The notes under the pieces were generated by a model, which was not told the origin of the DNA, did no database searches, and saw nothing but the letters and a program-made list of their open reading frames with translations. Position numbers and translations under genes: made by a program. DNA of 64,000 nt from JAXLVB01 sp046329195. Its GTDB lineage: Bacteria; Bacteroidota; Bacteroidia; Cytophagales; Spirosomataceae. Each line of letters opens with the position of its first letter. Position 1 is the stretch's first letter. The stretch spans positions 1,054,001-1,118,000 of the forward strand of contig JAXLVB010000001.1 of assembly GCA_046329195.1 (NCBI GenBank). The letters are read 5' to 3'. Shown in pieces: positions 1-8,192 of the stretch.

Positions 1-885
1 GGTTTTCGGGTTTACCTCCAAAGAGTAGGCCCAAAGGCAAGTCGAGTATTTTGCTTGTTTTTTGTGCTGCCTTGTTTAGCCGTAAACCCTTTTCGGTTTC
101 GTTGAAATGATTAATAGTCAAGCCCGAAACATCGCTATACCTTAACCCTGTGTAGCAAGCAAACAAAAACATATCTCTTACCTTTTCAAGCTGTTTGCTT
201 ACATTTTCAAAAGTCAAGAGTTCTAACCGTTGTAGTTCTTCGCTTAACAAATAGTCTCTTTTTGCATCTGCACGGGGTTTGTTAAAATCCTGATACGGGT
301 CTTTGTCAAGATATTCGTACTTAATGGCTAACCGAATGTATTGCTGAATTTGCCCGTGCCGTTTGCGCCTTGTGTTTTCGTTATTGCCGTGTTTGATTAA
401 GAAATTATCAAAATCGTTGATTAAGGCAAATTTGAGGTCTTGAAACGTAATAACGGGTTTAAATTGACAAAGTACCTTTAATGTGTTTTTTTCACCTTTG
501 TACGTTGAATATGCTACCCTGCTGAACGGTCTTTGAGTTGTTGGGTCACAAAGTCTGTAAATGTTAGCTTGGGGGGTATGACTTCTATTTTCTTATTACT
601 CTTTACATACAGGTCTAAATCTGATAAGGTTACTATCTTACCTTCTGCATGGTTTTTCTGTACGAATTTTTCAAAGTCTGACAACATACCCCGAACCCTT
701 GCACGAATAAGTGGTTCTTTCGGCTCTTGTCGTTTTGTGTCCCATTCCGTAGGAGTTAAGTACACTTGTGTACTAAAATACCTACGGCATCCGTTCAGGT
801 ATGCCTGAATTTGTACTAATGCTTTTCCTTTACGGTTTAGTTTTCGGGTACGGTTAAAAATCAAGTCAAACTTTATCCAGTTCAT
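1..885 (-). pseudogene. Tyrosine recombinase/integrase, frameshifted and cut by the window edge
   Basis: The first 123 residues (514-885) match the N-terminal arm-DNA-binding and core-binding start of Bacteroidota tyrosine recombinases, then hit a stop at about 514. In another frame the protein resumes at once (about 1-512) with a SAM-like core-binding region and the catalytic-domain motif ACYTGLRYSDV, which holds the first catalytic arginine. The rest of the catalytic domain lies beyond base 1. A net shift of two bases lost or one gained near 510-525 would rejoin the frames. The gene starts 185 bases downstream of the tRNA-Phe 3' end and reads away from it, as expected for an integrative element that used this tRNA. 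A sequencing indel cannot be excluded. Confidence 0.8.
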
Positions 886-1021
886 TGCTTTGGCAGTTGT
901 TTAATGCAAAGCAAGTACATTGAGATTCAATATTTTAGCGTATCAAGGCAGTAGCAAAATATTGATAACGATTGACTACGAATGAATAAAGATGACTATA
1001 AAAAATGTATTAGCCTAAAAC

Positions 1022-1063
1022 AAAAAAAGCGCAAACAACTGAAAATCAATTATTTACGCTTTT
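1022..1063 (-). terminator. Probable terminator of tRNA-Phe
   Basis: Read on the minus strand, AAAAGCG (1063-1057) pairs with CGCTTTT (1031-1025), and a T run follows directly. It starts seven bases past the tRNA 3' end. The loop is long (25 nt), so the assignment is moderate. The tRNA-proximal attachment site of the left-hand element may also fall here. Confidence 0.45.
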
Positions 1064-1069
1064 ATATCG

Positions 1070-1142
1070 TGGTGATGGACGGAGTCGAACCGCCGACACA
1101 AGGATTTTCAGTCCTTTGCTCTACCAACTGAGCTACATCACC
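1070..1142 (-). tRNA. tRNA-Phe (GAA)
   Basis: Full cloverleaf on the minus strand. The acceptor stem GGTGATG/CATCACC pairs over seven bases. The D arm is GCTC-AGTTGGTA-GAGC. The anticodon stem AAGGA/TCCTT encloses the loop CTGAAAA with anticodon GAA. The T arm is GGCGG-TTCGACT-CCGTC. The discriminator base is A and CCA is not encoded. It lies beside a broken integrase gene and is a plausible integration target. Confidence 0.97.
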
Positions 1143-1417
1143 ATTAGCTCATTTTCGCATTGCCTGCGATTTGGGACTGCAAAGGTAGCAAACTTTTTTT
1201 CTTTCCTGCAAATTATCCCCAAATTTTCCCTAAAAAATTTTTACTCTCCCTTCTGTTTGCGAATGTCGGTAGGATTATTTTTCTTTGCCAAAAATAGTAT
1301 GCTTGCATACTATTTTTGGCTGACTAATACTGTGATTCGCATCAAAAAATAACTACCTTGTCAGAGATTTAGGCGCTTCATTCGCTTGAATCTCTGACCA
1401 ATAAGTTTCTACCCGTC
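1143..1417. promoter_or_regulatory. Intergenic region with two inverted repeats
   Basis: This gap separates the leftward tRNA from the rightward Fe-S gene. A perfect 16-bp inverted repeat (1287-1302 / 1305-1320, GCCAAAAATAGTATGC and its complement) has a 2-nt spacer. A second one, GTCAGAGATT/AATCTCTGAC (1360-1369 / 1389-1398), sits in the leader of the Fe-S gene. The first could be a cruciform or repeat relic, the second an operator or leader hairpin. Neither has a T tract in the direction of a nearby gene. Confidence 0.55.
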
Positions 1418-2746
1418 ATGCAACTACTCCAACAATTGCTGTTCATTGTGGCGCTTGGCGCAGCCGCTTGGATGATTTATCGTCGAGTGACTATTATCAA
1501 AAAAACGATTCAGTTGGGTAAAGCCGAAAATCGCTCCGACCAACCCGCCAAACGCCTCCGTACGATGCTGCTGGTGGCTTTTGGCCAAAAAAAGATGTTT
1601 GACCGCCCAGTAGTAGGCATCATGCACTTTGTGATTTATGCAGGCTTTTTGCTCATTAATATCGAAGTACTCGAAATCGTACTGGATGGAATCTTGGGTA
1701 CTCATCGTTTGTTTGCTCCGCTGTTAGGGTCATTTTACGGCGTATTGATTAACTTCTTTGAGTTGTTGGCCGTTGGAGTGCTGGTGGTTTGTGTGATTTT
1801 CTTGGTTCGGCGCAACATCACCAAAGTAGAGCGCCTGCAGGGTACTCGCCACCGAGAACTCAATGGATGGCCTTTATTAGACGCTAATGTGATTCTGGTT
1901 ACTGAAATCTTACTGATGCTGGCGATTCTGACCATGAATGCCGCCGATAGTGTGCTCCAAGAGCATCATGTGGAACATTACCATGAGGTAGGTAGCTTTG
2001 CTTTTAGTCAGGTATTCAAACCTTTGTTTGCTAATTGGAGCGATACAGCGCTGGTGGCGTACGAGCGAGCGGCCTGGTGGTTTCATATTTTAGGCATTAT
2101 GGGCTTTGCGGTGTATGTAACCTATTCTAAACACTTGCACATTTTCTTGGCGTTTCCGAACACGTACTTTGCCAATCTGAAAGCCAAAGGTGAAATGCCC
2201 ACCATGCCCGAAATCACAAAAGAGGTGAAAATCATGCTGGGTCTTGAGCAACCTGACAACAGTGCTCCTGCCGAAATTGGGAAGTTTGGGGCGAAAGATG
2301 TGGCTGATTTGTCGTGGAAAAACCTCATGGATGCGTACTCTTGTACCGAGTGTGGACGGTGTACGTCGTCGTGCCCAGCCAATCTGACGGGCAAGCAACT
2401 GTCGCCCCGAAAGATTATGATGGACACTCGTGATCGCCTCGAAGAAGTAGGGAAAAACATGCTGGCCAACGGCGGGAAGTTTGTGGAAGATGGCAAGAGT
2501 TTGCTTGGCGACTATATTTCTGAAGAAGAACTCTTGGCCTGTACTACTTGCAACGCTTGCGTGCAGGAGTGTCCGATTATGATTAGCCCTTTGGATATTA
2601 TTTTGCAGCTACGCCGCTACAAAATCATGGACGAAGCCCAAGCGCCTGGCTCATGGAACATGATGTTTCAGAACCTTGAAAATAACCAAGCGCCGTGGAA
2701 GTTTTCGCCCAACGACCGTTTCAATTGGGCTGACCAAGTAGAGTAA
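1418..2746 (+). CDS. Membrane-anchored 4Fe-4S oxidoreductase subunit
   Basis: 442 residues. The N-terminal half has several membrane helices (first at about 5-20, then about 65-90, 105-130, 150-175 and 215-235), resembling the HdrE/nitrate-reductase-gamma type of anchor. The C-terminal half has two 4Fe-4S motifs, CTECGRCTSSCP (about 309-320) and CTTCNACVQECP (about 370-381). This is the architecture of GlpC/HdrC-related (Fe-S)-binding proteins that move electrons between membrane quinones and a soluble partner. The expected partner is the CCG-domain protein at 4205-4984. In this genome three unrelated genes separate them. The actual electron donor is not known from sequence. Confidence 0.85.
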   Translation: MQLLQQLLFIVALGAAAWMIYRRVTIIKKTIQLGKAENRSDQPAKRLRTMLLVAFGQKKMFDRPVVGIMHFVIYAGFLLINIEVLEIVLDGILGTHRLFAPLLGSFYGVLINFFELLAVGVLVVCVIFLVRRNITKVERLQGTRHRELNGWPLLDANVILVTEILLMLAILTMNAADSVLQEHHVEHYHEVGSFAFSQVFKPLFANWSDTALVAYERAAWWFHILGIMGFAVYVTYSKHLHIFLAFPNTYFANLKAKGEMPTMPEITKEVKIMLGLEQPDNSAPAEIGKFGAKDVADLSWKNLMDAYSCTECGRCTSSCPANLTGKQLSPRKIMMDTRDRLEEVGKNMLANGGKFVEDGKSLLGDYISEEELLACTTCNACVQECPIMISPLDIILQLRRYKIMDEAQAPGSWNMMFQNLENNQAPWKFSPNDRFNWADQVE

Positions 2747-2749
2747 GCG

Positions 2750-3376
2750 ATGGCGTTTGAGTTGTTGCCCGAAGCTCGCCAGCGTATGGAAGATTGGCAA
2801 GAGTTACGCTTACCCGATTCGGAACCGTATTTTCCGTATCAGCCGCTACCCGCCTCCGAGCGATTAGCATACGAGCTAATGAATTGGGACAATTGCGGCA
2901 CCATGCTCGATTTGTTTGCCGATGACCCTCATCCGTTTGTGGAGCCATCGCTCAAGTCTCGGCCAGCGTTTGACTATTATTTGATTGATGTGTTGGACTA
3001 TCGGCACTATTCGGCCAAGCATGGTTCTTGTGATTGGTTTTTACGGTATCAGGGGCAATACATTGGCGTACTGCACCTATATGACTTGAATGTGGCCATT
3101 TATGAGCGGAAACACCCTCCTTGCTTTGTGGGTTATGCCATTGCAGAGGCCCATCGGCAGCAGGGTTTTGCTGAAGAAGCACTCCGGCACTTGTTACAGC
3201 AGATTCCGCTGATTTTTGAACGCTATGATGTGATGGCCGAGCCTAAACTGCAAAATGTAGCCTCAAGGCATCTGCTTCAAAAAGTAGGTTTTGTAGAAAA
3301 ACGAATGAGTAGAGGCAATCAAACCTCGATTTGGTATAAGGATTTGAGGGATGATTTTAAGCATCTAACAACATGA
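2750..3376 (+). CDS. GNAT-family N-acetyltransferase
   Basis: 208 residues, starting 4 bases after the Fe-S gene. Residues about 75-190 read as a GNAT fold: strand DLNVAIYERKHPPCFVGYAIAE followed by an acetyl-CoA loop-like HRQQGFAEEALRHL and a late ASRHLLQKVGFVEK, typical of RimJ/RimL-like acetyltransferases (the longer stretch is quoted in pieces: DLNVAIYERK, then PCFVGYAIAE). The first 70 residues are not recognised. It ends in a 4-base overlap with the next gene, suggesting co-transcription. Substrate unknown. Confidence 0.75.
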   Translation: MAFELLPEARQRMEDWQELRLPDSEPYFPYQPLPASERLAYELMNWDNCGTMLDLFADDPHPFVEPSLKSRPAFDYYLIDVLDYRHYSAKHGSCDWFLRYQGQYIGVLHLYDLNVAIYERKHPPCFVGYAIAEAHRQQGFAEEALRHLLQQIPLIFERYDVMAEPKLQNVASRHLLQKVGFVEKRMSRGNQTSIWYKDLRDDFKHLTT

Positions 3377-3636
3377 ATGCGAAGAAAGTATCACCAAAAG
3401 TAGATGATGATCTAAACGAGTTCACGTTAAAGCCTCGTCCAAATCATCAAATTTATTTAGAAACTTTACGCAAAATGACGCCAGAGGAGCGCCTTCTTAA
3501 GGCTTTCGACTTGTCGTTATTTAGTCAGACCTTATTCAAAGAAGGGCTAAAAGTACGATTCCCTACTTACACAGAAGAGCAAATCCATGAACTTTATCTT
3601 GCACGACTTGCTAAATGTTACAACAGGAATTACTGA
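3373..3636 (+). CDS. Small partner protein of a nucleotidyltransferase pair
   Basis: 87 residues, overlapping the previous gene by 4 bases and the following nucleotidyltransferase by 22 bases. It contains the pattern MTPEERLLKAFDLS...LFKEGLKVRFP...LYLARLAKCYNRNY, a layout I recall from small proteins that precede stand-alone nucleotidyltransferases in many bacteria. No catalytic motif is visible. By context it is the first member of a two-gene module that may act as a toxin-antitoxin or a housekeeping nucleotidyltransferase pair; the role is inference. Confidence 0.6.
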   Translation: MNAKKVSPKVDDDLNEFTLKPRPNHQIYLETLRKMTPEERLLKAFDLSLFSQTLFKEGLKVRFPTYTEEQIHELYLARLAKCYNRNY

Positions 3637-4184
3637 AATATGTGGTAAGCGTATTTGATGCTAATGGCATACTTTATATGCTGACTGGCTCGGTTGTATC
3701 AAGCTTGCAAGGAGAACCTCGTGCTACGCATGACATTGATATAGTGATAATTCTGGAAAAAGAGACCGCTCATTTGCTACCTTCTGTTTTTCCAATACCT
3801 CCATTTTATTTAAACAAAGAAAGTATTTTGGAGGCGGCTGATAAAAGTAGTATGTTCAACATTATTGACCAAGAAAGTGGTAATAAAATAGATTTTTGGT
3901 TGTTGACCAAAGAGCCTTTTGATTTATCACGGTTTTCGAGACGAATCCCGATTAACTTGTTTGATTTACAAGTTTTTATCTCTACCCCAGAAGATACCAT
4001 TTTATCAAAGTTAAAATGGTCAAAACTGTCAGGTGGAAGCGTAAAACAAATGACTGACGCCTTGAGAGTTTTTGAACTTCAGTATCCGATTCTTGATATG
4101 AATTATTTAAAGGATTGGGTAGAGGTATTACAGCTCCAGGCCGAGTGGCATCAGCTTATTTCACAAGCAGAGCCCCTATTTTGA
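3615..4184 (+). CDS. AbiEii/DUF6036-type nucleotidyltransferase
   Basis: 189 residues. The N-terminus has a nucleotidyltransferase-fold signature: MLTGSVVSSLQGEPRATHDID (glycine-serine loop, about 20-40) followed by IDIVIIL, with the paired aspartates of the metal site in HDIDIV, and a third acidic residue likely in NKIDFW (about 93-98). This matches the minimal nucleotidyltransferase family that includes AbiEii/MenT-like toxins. Translation is likely coupled to the overlapping upstream gene. Whether it modifies tRNA, protein or something else cannot be told. Confidence 0.7.
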   Translation: MLQQELLKYVVSVFDANGILYMLTGSVVSSLQGEPRATHDIDIVIILEKETAHLLPSVFPIPPFYLNKESILEAADKSSMFNIIDQESGNKIDFWLLTKEPFDLSRFSRRIPINLFDLQVFISTPEDTILSKLKWSKLSGGSVKQMTDALRVFELQYPILDMNYLKDWVEVLQLQAEWHQLISQAEPLF

Positions 4185-4204
4185 TACAATAAACATTGGT
4201 AAAA

Positions 4205-4984
4205 ATGAACAACAAAGTTCCTACCATGGCCGAAATGATGGCCGTAGGCGAAAGCCCCGAAGTGTTGTTTTGGGTTGGATGTGCTGGATCGTTTGACGAC
4301 CGCTACAAGCGAGTAACTCTTGCTTTTGTAAAGATTCTGAACGCCGTAGGGGTGAAGTTTGCCGTATTAGGCACCGAAGAAGGCTGCACTGGCGACCCTG
4401 CCCGCAGAGCTGGCAACGAGTTTTTGTTTCAGATGCAGGCAATGGCCAATATTCAGGTGCTGGACATGTACGAAGTCAAGAAAATTGTGACGGCCTGCCC
4501 ACATTGTTTTAATACTTTAAAAAACGAGTACCCTGCTTTGGGTGGAAATTACGAGGTGATTCACCATTCTACTTTCTTGCAGCAACTCCTCAATGACGGG
4601 CGTCTTAAAGTACAAGGAGGGGCGTTTAAAGGCAAAAAAATCACCTATCACGACTCATGTTATTTGGGACGGGCCAACGAGATTTACGAAGCACCTCGCC
4701 ATGTGATAGAAGCCCTTGATGCCGACTTGGTAGAGATGAAGCGTAGCCGTCAGCATGGCCTTTGCTGTGGTGCTGGTGGGGCACAGATGTTTAAAGAACC
4801 CGAAAAAGGCAAAAAGGATATTAACATTGAGCGGATTGAAGATGCCCTCGAAACGGGTGCCAACACGGTGGCCGTAGCTTGCCCATTTTGTATGGTTATG
4901 ATGACCGACGGCGTCAAAAACAAAGAAAAAGAAGATTCAGTCAAAGTACTTGACTTGGCCGAATTATTGGTGCAAGGTATGTAA
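4205..4984 (+). CDS. CCG-domain Fe-S oxidoreductase subunit
   Basis: About 259 residues from the ATG at 4205; a TTG three codons upstream is less likely. It carries two cysteine-rich CCG domains: VGCAGSFDDR with CPHCFNTLKNEYP in the first half, and YHDSCYLGRANEIYEAPR, GLCCGAGGAQMF and ACPFCMVMMTDGVK in the second. This is the HdrB/GlpC-C/LutA type of catalytic electron-transfer subunit. It is the natural soluble partner of the membrane Fe-S protein at 1418-2746, and the two are usually adjacent. Confidence 0.85.
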   Translation: MNNKVPTMAEMMAVGESPEVLFWVGCAGSFDDRYKRVTLAFVKILNAVGVKFAVLGTEEGCTGDPARRAGNEFLFQMQAMANIQVLDMYEVKKIVTACPHCFNTLKNEYPALGGNYEVIHHSTFLQQLLNDGRLKVQGGAFKGKKITYHDSCYLGRANEIYEAPRHVIEALDADLVEMKRSRQHGLCCGAGGAQMFKEPEKGKKDINIERIEDALETGANTVAVACPFCMVMMTDGVKNKEKEDSVKVLDLAELLVQGM

Positions 4985-4990
4985 TCTACA

Positions 4991-5025
4991 AACCGATTCC
5001 ATCGCTCGCAGCGATGGAATCGGTT
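4991..5025. terminator. Strong 16-bp hairpin after the Fe-S operon
   Basis: AACCGATTCCATCGCT (4991-5006) pairs perfectly with 5010-5025 across a 3-nt loop CGC. It lies between the convergent Fe-S gene (ends 4984) and a minus-strand gene (ends 5045), so it can end both transcripts. T tracts are short. The core GATTCCATC...GATGGAATC recurs in the pglX-pglZ gap (17754-17799). Confidence 0.7.
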
Positions 5026-5044
5026 AAGTTGACCAAGCTAGTTA

Positions 5045-5683
5045 TTATTTTGAAAGATTCTCTGTCCCAGTGGACATCCCGCCTCCCATCGCCCAAATGC
5101 CTTGTGCGGTATTTCCATTGATTTTGTAATTTACCACACCAAAAGCCGCCCCAAAACCCCAGCCTACTGCTAAGGTATTGCCGTCTAAGATACCTACCCC
5201 ATTATACGACACGTTGCCCGTTTTCCAGACCAAGCTGTAAACACTTCCTGTTTTTTGGATGGTTAAGGTTCCTTTATAAGGGCTATTATTTCCGGCATTT
5301 GTACCCGTGATGTCGTAAGTGCCATTGAGAGCCTTCCCGCCTACCACTTTTTCGGTACCCGTCATGCCACCTGTTTTGTTGGTAGCCCAGATGCCTTCGA
5401 GCGAGCCGTCGGCTTTGAGTTCGTACACTACCACGCCATAGTCTATATTTATGCCATAACCAGCATATAGTGTTGAGCCTTTCAGAATGCCTACGCCTGT
5501 GTAGTTGCCGCCTGTGGTTTGCCACGACAATTGATGTACTTGTCGTACTTTAGCAATAGCCACAGAGCCAGTATAGCTTCCTCCATTAGGCACTTTGGCA
5601 CTTGTGATTTTCCAAGAGCCTTCTTGTGCTTGTACGGTGGACGTAGCGAGTAAACCAATTATCCAAAAAGCGATGTTTTTCAT
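5045..5683 (-). CDS. Secreted repeat protein of unknown function
   Basis: 212 residues with a clear signal peptide (MKNIAFWIIGLLATSTVQAQ, cleavage likely after AQA/Q near 20). The mature part is a duplicated beta-rich unit: each half has YTG or YKG, then VHQLSW or VYSLVW, then YTGVGIL or YNGVGIL, then YGVVVYE or FGVVNYK, then GIWA, and TGTE at the end. The two units span about 20-118 and 119-212. The Gly/Thr/Tyr-rich pattern suggests a small periplasmic or exported beta-sandwich. No enzyme motif is visible. Confidence 0.65.
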   Translation of the reverse strand: MKNIAFWIIGLLATSTVQAQEGSWKITSAKVPNGGSYTGSVAIAKVRQVHQLSWQTTGGNYTGVGILKGSTLYAGYGINIDYGVVVYELKADGSLEGIWATNKTGGMTGTEKVVGGKALNGTYDITGTNAGNNSPYKGTLTIQKTGSVYSLVWKTGNVSYNGVGILDGNTLAVGWGFGAAFGVVNYKINGNTAQGIWAMGGGMSTGTENLSK

Positions 5684-5820
5684 GACTTTACCTGATTTAA
5701 TGTTTTGATAGTGTGTTTTTTAGTTCACACAAAGCAACACGATTCAATAGTCATAAAAAAGGTTCAGTTACTAAGCGGTACGGTTGGTTGAGTATGCGGC
5801 AGCGAACTTCTCTCGTGGGC

Positions 5821-6276
5821 TCAGGCTTTTTGTAATCGCTCTTTACCTTCGTCGCTCAAGGCTCTGCTTCGGGTCATGGTTTTGATGAAATTGGTTCGGC
5901 GAAACCGTAGTGCCGACCAGTCTTCGTCTATAGCCACCATTCTGACGGGTTCAAAGCCTTCTTTTCCTAATACCTCCCAGCCATTGTCTCGGTTAAACTC
6001 ACATTTGTAGCGCTTAGATGAGCCCTTGGGGTAGGCAAACCAAATGAGTCCATCGTCTGCGAGTTTTTCAGCAAATTGTTTAGATAGGGTATCCACCTCT
6101 TGTTGCTTGGTTACAAACGCTAGCGCAAATAGAAGCTGGGTGGTATGTTCCAACTGTGTTTTCACTGAAGTAAAAGACGTCATTTCTTCCAGCGTTGCTC
6201 CAAAGCTCTCAGGGGCGTTCAGCACTAGTATTTCTGACTGGTCTTTGAAGTTGAGTTTCTTAAAAACAGGATTCAT
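5821..6276 (-). CDS. Conserved hypothetical protein, DUF3052-like
   Basis: 151 residues, soluble, no signal peptide. The centre reads LADDGLIWFAYPKGSSKRYK then FNRDNGW, which resembles the DUF3052 family of small bacterial proteins of unknown function. The C-terminus is basic and arginine-rich (LRFRRTNFIKTM). Transcribed with its left neighbour's strand but separated by about 140 bases. The family match is from memory and moderate. Confidence 0.55.
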   Translation of the reverse strand: MNPVFKKLNFKDQSEILVLNAPESFGATLEEMTSFTSVKTQLEHTTQLLFALAFVTKQQEVDTLSKQFAEKLADDGLIWFAYPKGSSKRYKCEFNRDNGWEVLGKEGFEPVRMVAIDEDWSALRFRRTNFIKTMTRSRALSDEGKERLQKA

Positions 6277-6321
6277 GGGATAGATGTATCAAAGGATTGT
6301 TTTTTCAACTATGAGAAACTG

Positions 6322-6837
6322 TTAAGATACTTTTTTCTCCATCAGGTAGTCGTCTTGCACATCGGTACCCAGCACGAAGGTAGTTGAGCCTACTATCTGA
6401 AAACCACACTTTTCGTAAAAACGAACGGCCTTGGGGTAATGCTGCCACACCGCCAGCCAGACCATTTTGGCGCCGTAAGCTTGAGCCCAATCCAAGGTGT
6501 GGTTCATTAATAACTGCGCCAAACCCTTGCCTTGATAAGGCTCATCCACGTAAAAGCGGGATATTTCTACGGCTTTGAGAGTTGGATTAATTTCAGAGGG
6601 TTTATCCAGACACAATTTAGTATATGCTATCAAACGCCCTTCTTCTTCCGCCACGATAAATCGTAACGAATCGAGTGACAAATCCGCTTCGTATTGAGCA
6701 AGCGAAAATGCTTTTTCGACATACATAGCCATGTTTTCGGGGGTATTGAAGCCTCCATACGTAGTCACAAATAGTCGTTCGCTAAAATCTCGTAGCGAGA
6801 CAGCATCTGCCCTAGTGGCAAAGCGAAAAGTTGGCAT
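6322..6837 (-). CDS. GNAT-family N-acetyltransferase
   Basis: About 171 residues from the ATG at 6837, which begins the canonical GNAT strand MPTFRFATRADAVSLRDF; an upstream in-frame extension begins at TTG and is not needed. Acetyl-CoA site YVDEPYQGKGLAQLLMNH (about 98-115) has the Q-x-x-G-x-G/A pattern, and the tail VRFYEKCGFQIVGS is the family's usual helix 4-strand 6. Likely a small-molecule or protein acetyltransferase. It lies 68 bases from thiL on the same strand. Confidence 0.85.
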   Translation of the reverse strand: MPTFRFATRADAVSLRDFSERLFVTTYGGFNTPENMAMYVEKAFSLAQYEADLSLDSLRFIVAEEEGRLIAYTKLCLDKPSEINPTLKAVEISRFYVDEPYQGKGLAQLLMNHTLDWAQAYGAKMVWLAVWQHYPKAVRFYEKCGFQIVGSTTFVLGTDVQDDYLMEKKVS

Positions 6838-6905
6838 AGCAATTTCGTTTTGGTACACGTTCACAACCATTTGCAAAAGTGAAAGGGTTGCAAGAGCCTT
6901 CTTTC

Positions 6906-7943
6906 TTAGTTTGAGTCGAACAAGTGATTCCAGCCTTGTGCTTGTAAGGAAAACGCCTGGCCGGCTTTTGTAATTATTTGTCGCACAGTAGGATCGGCAG
7001 TCATGTATCCGATTACACTAACTTCTGATACGTTTTTTATCTTTTCGTAATCTTTTTGCTGAATGGTAAACAACAACTCGTAGTCTTCGCCACCGTTAAG
7101 TGCTGCTGTCAGGGGGCTTAAATTCAAGTCGGTAGCCGCCAGATACGTTTGGTCGTCGATGGGCAAATTCTCTTCCACAATGCGTACCCCCGTACCCGAC
7201 TGTGTGCATAAATGCAACAAATCAGACGCCAGCCCATCCGAAACATCTATCATTGAGGTAGGCACTACACCCAACTCATGAAGCTCATGAACCACATCGG
7301 TGCGGGCTTCGGGACGTAACTGTCGTTGAAGCAAGTAAGTATTTCCATCCAGCTGAGGCTGCATAGCAGGATTTGTTAAAAACACTTGTTTTTCTCGTTC
7401 CAACAATTGCAAACCGAGGTAGGCAGCGCCCAAATCACCCGTCACGCACACCAAGTCGTTAGGTTTAGCACCATTTCGGTAGGCTATTTTTTCTTTTTCT
7501 ACAGTGCCAACGGCAGTAATTGACAGCACTAAGCCTGCCCGTGACGACGAGGTGTCTCCACCCACTAGATCCACATGGTACGCTTCGCAAGCGGCATAAA
7601 TACCGGCATACAGTTCTTCAACTGCCTCGACCGAAAACCGATTACTCAGGCCAATGCTTACCGTAATTTGTTGCGGAATTCCATTCATCGCTGCGATGTC
7701 TGACACATTGACAGCTACCGCCTTATATCCTAAATGTTTGAGAGGTACGTAACTCAGGTCAAAGTGCACACCTTCGAGAAGCAAGTCGGTCGAAACTAAC
7801 TGATAATGAGTGGGTGATATTTCCAAGACAGCAGCATCGTCTCCAATTCCCTTAACGCTTGAGGGTTGTCGTAGCACTGCCGATTGGGCAAGGCGTTGAA
7901 TAAGCCCAAACTCTCCTAACTGATTCAATTCTGTTCTGTTCAT
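6906..7943 (-). CDS. thiL: Thiamine-monophosphate kinase
   Basis: 345 residues. ThiL phosphorylates thiamine monophosphate to the active cofactor thiamine diphosphate, using ATP, in the cytoplasm. Diagnostic motifs: start NRTELNQLGEFGLI, GIGDDAAVLE (metal/ATP-binding aspartates), STDLLLEGVHFD, GYKAVAVNVSDIAAMNG, DLVGGDTSS, VTGDLGAAYLG, MIDVSDGLASDL and GGEDYELLFT. The order and length fit the family. The ATG at 7943 is chosen over an upstream in-frame start because family proteins begin just before the ELGEF-like motif. A core chromosomal gene, marking the chromosome side of the junction with the accessory element. Confidence 0.97.
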   Translation of the reverse strand: MNRTELNQLGEFGLIQRLAQSAVLRQPSSVKGIGDDAAVLEISPTHYQLVSTDLLLEGVHFDLSYVPLKHLGYKAVAVNVSDIAAMNGIPQQITVSIGLSNRFSVEAVEELYAGIYAACEAYHVDLVGGDTSSSRAGLVLSITAVGTVEKEKIAYRNGAKPNDLVCVTGDLGAAYLGLQLLEREKQVFLTNPAMQPQLDGNTYLLQRQLRPEARTDVVHELHELGVVPTSMIDVSDGLASDLLHLCTQSGTGVRIVEENLPIDDQTYLAATDLNLSPLTAALNGGEDYELLFTIQQKDYEKIKNVSEVSVIGYMTADPTVRQIITKAGQAFSLQAQGWNHLFDSN

Positions 7944-8049
7944 AATGCAAAGGTAGGGGCTTTTACCCAATTTAGTGTATCTTATTTACTTCGATACACC
8001 GGTTAATCTGAGCACATCGATAGCTGATAACTGTTTAGCAAGGAAAAAC

Positions 8050-8089
8050 AAAAAAGACCTGATAATCTATTGATTATCAGGTCTTTTTT
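8050..8089. terminator. Bidirectional rho-independent terminator
   Basis: AAAAAAGACCTGATAATC (8050-8067) pairs perfectly with 8072-8089 around TATT; it ends in six T on either strand. It lies between thiL's promoter side and the repressor gene's 3' end, so it mainly ends the repressor transcript. A smaller inverted repeat GCTCCC/GGGAGC follows at 8094-8111. This region probably contains the chromosome/element junction, but no attachment repeat could be confirmed. Confidence 0.85.
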
Positions 8090-8192
8090 GTGAGCTCCCG
8101 AAGCTGGGAGCAAGCCTTTCAGGATAAACACCTGATAATTAAATACTTATAGCATAACCTAAACTCTTGTTCAGGTCTGCGTTCAGGTCAAT

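Noticed and set aside
8050..8111. Attachment site of the 8.2-64 kb element
   Set aside because: The paired sequences here are inverted repeats typical of a terminator; no matching direct repeat is visible in the window, and the right end lies outside it.
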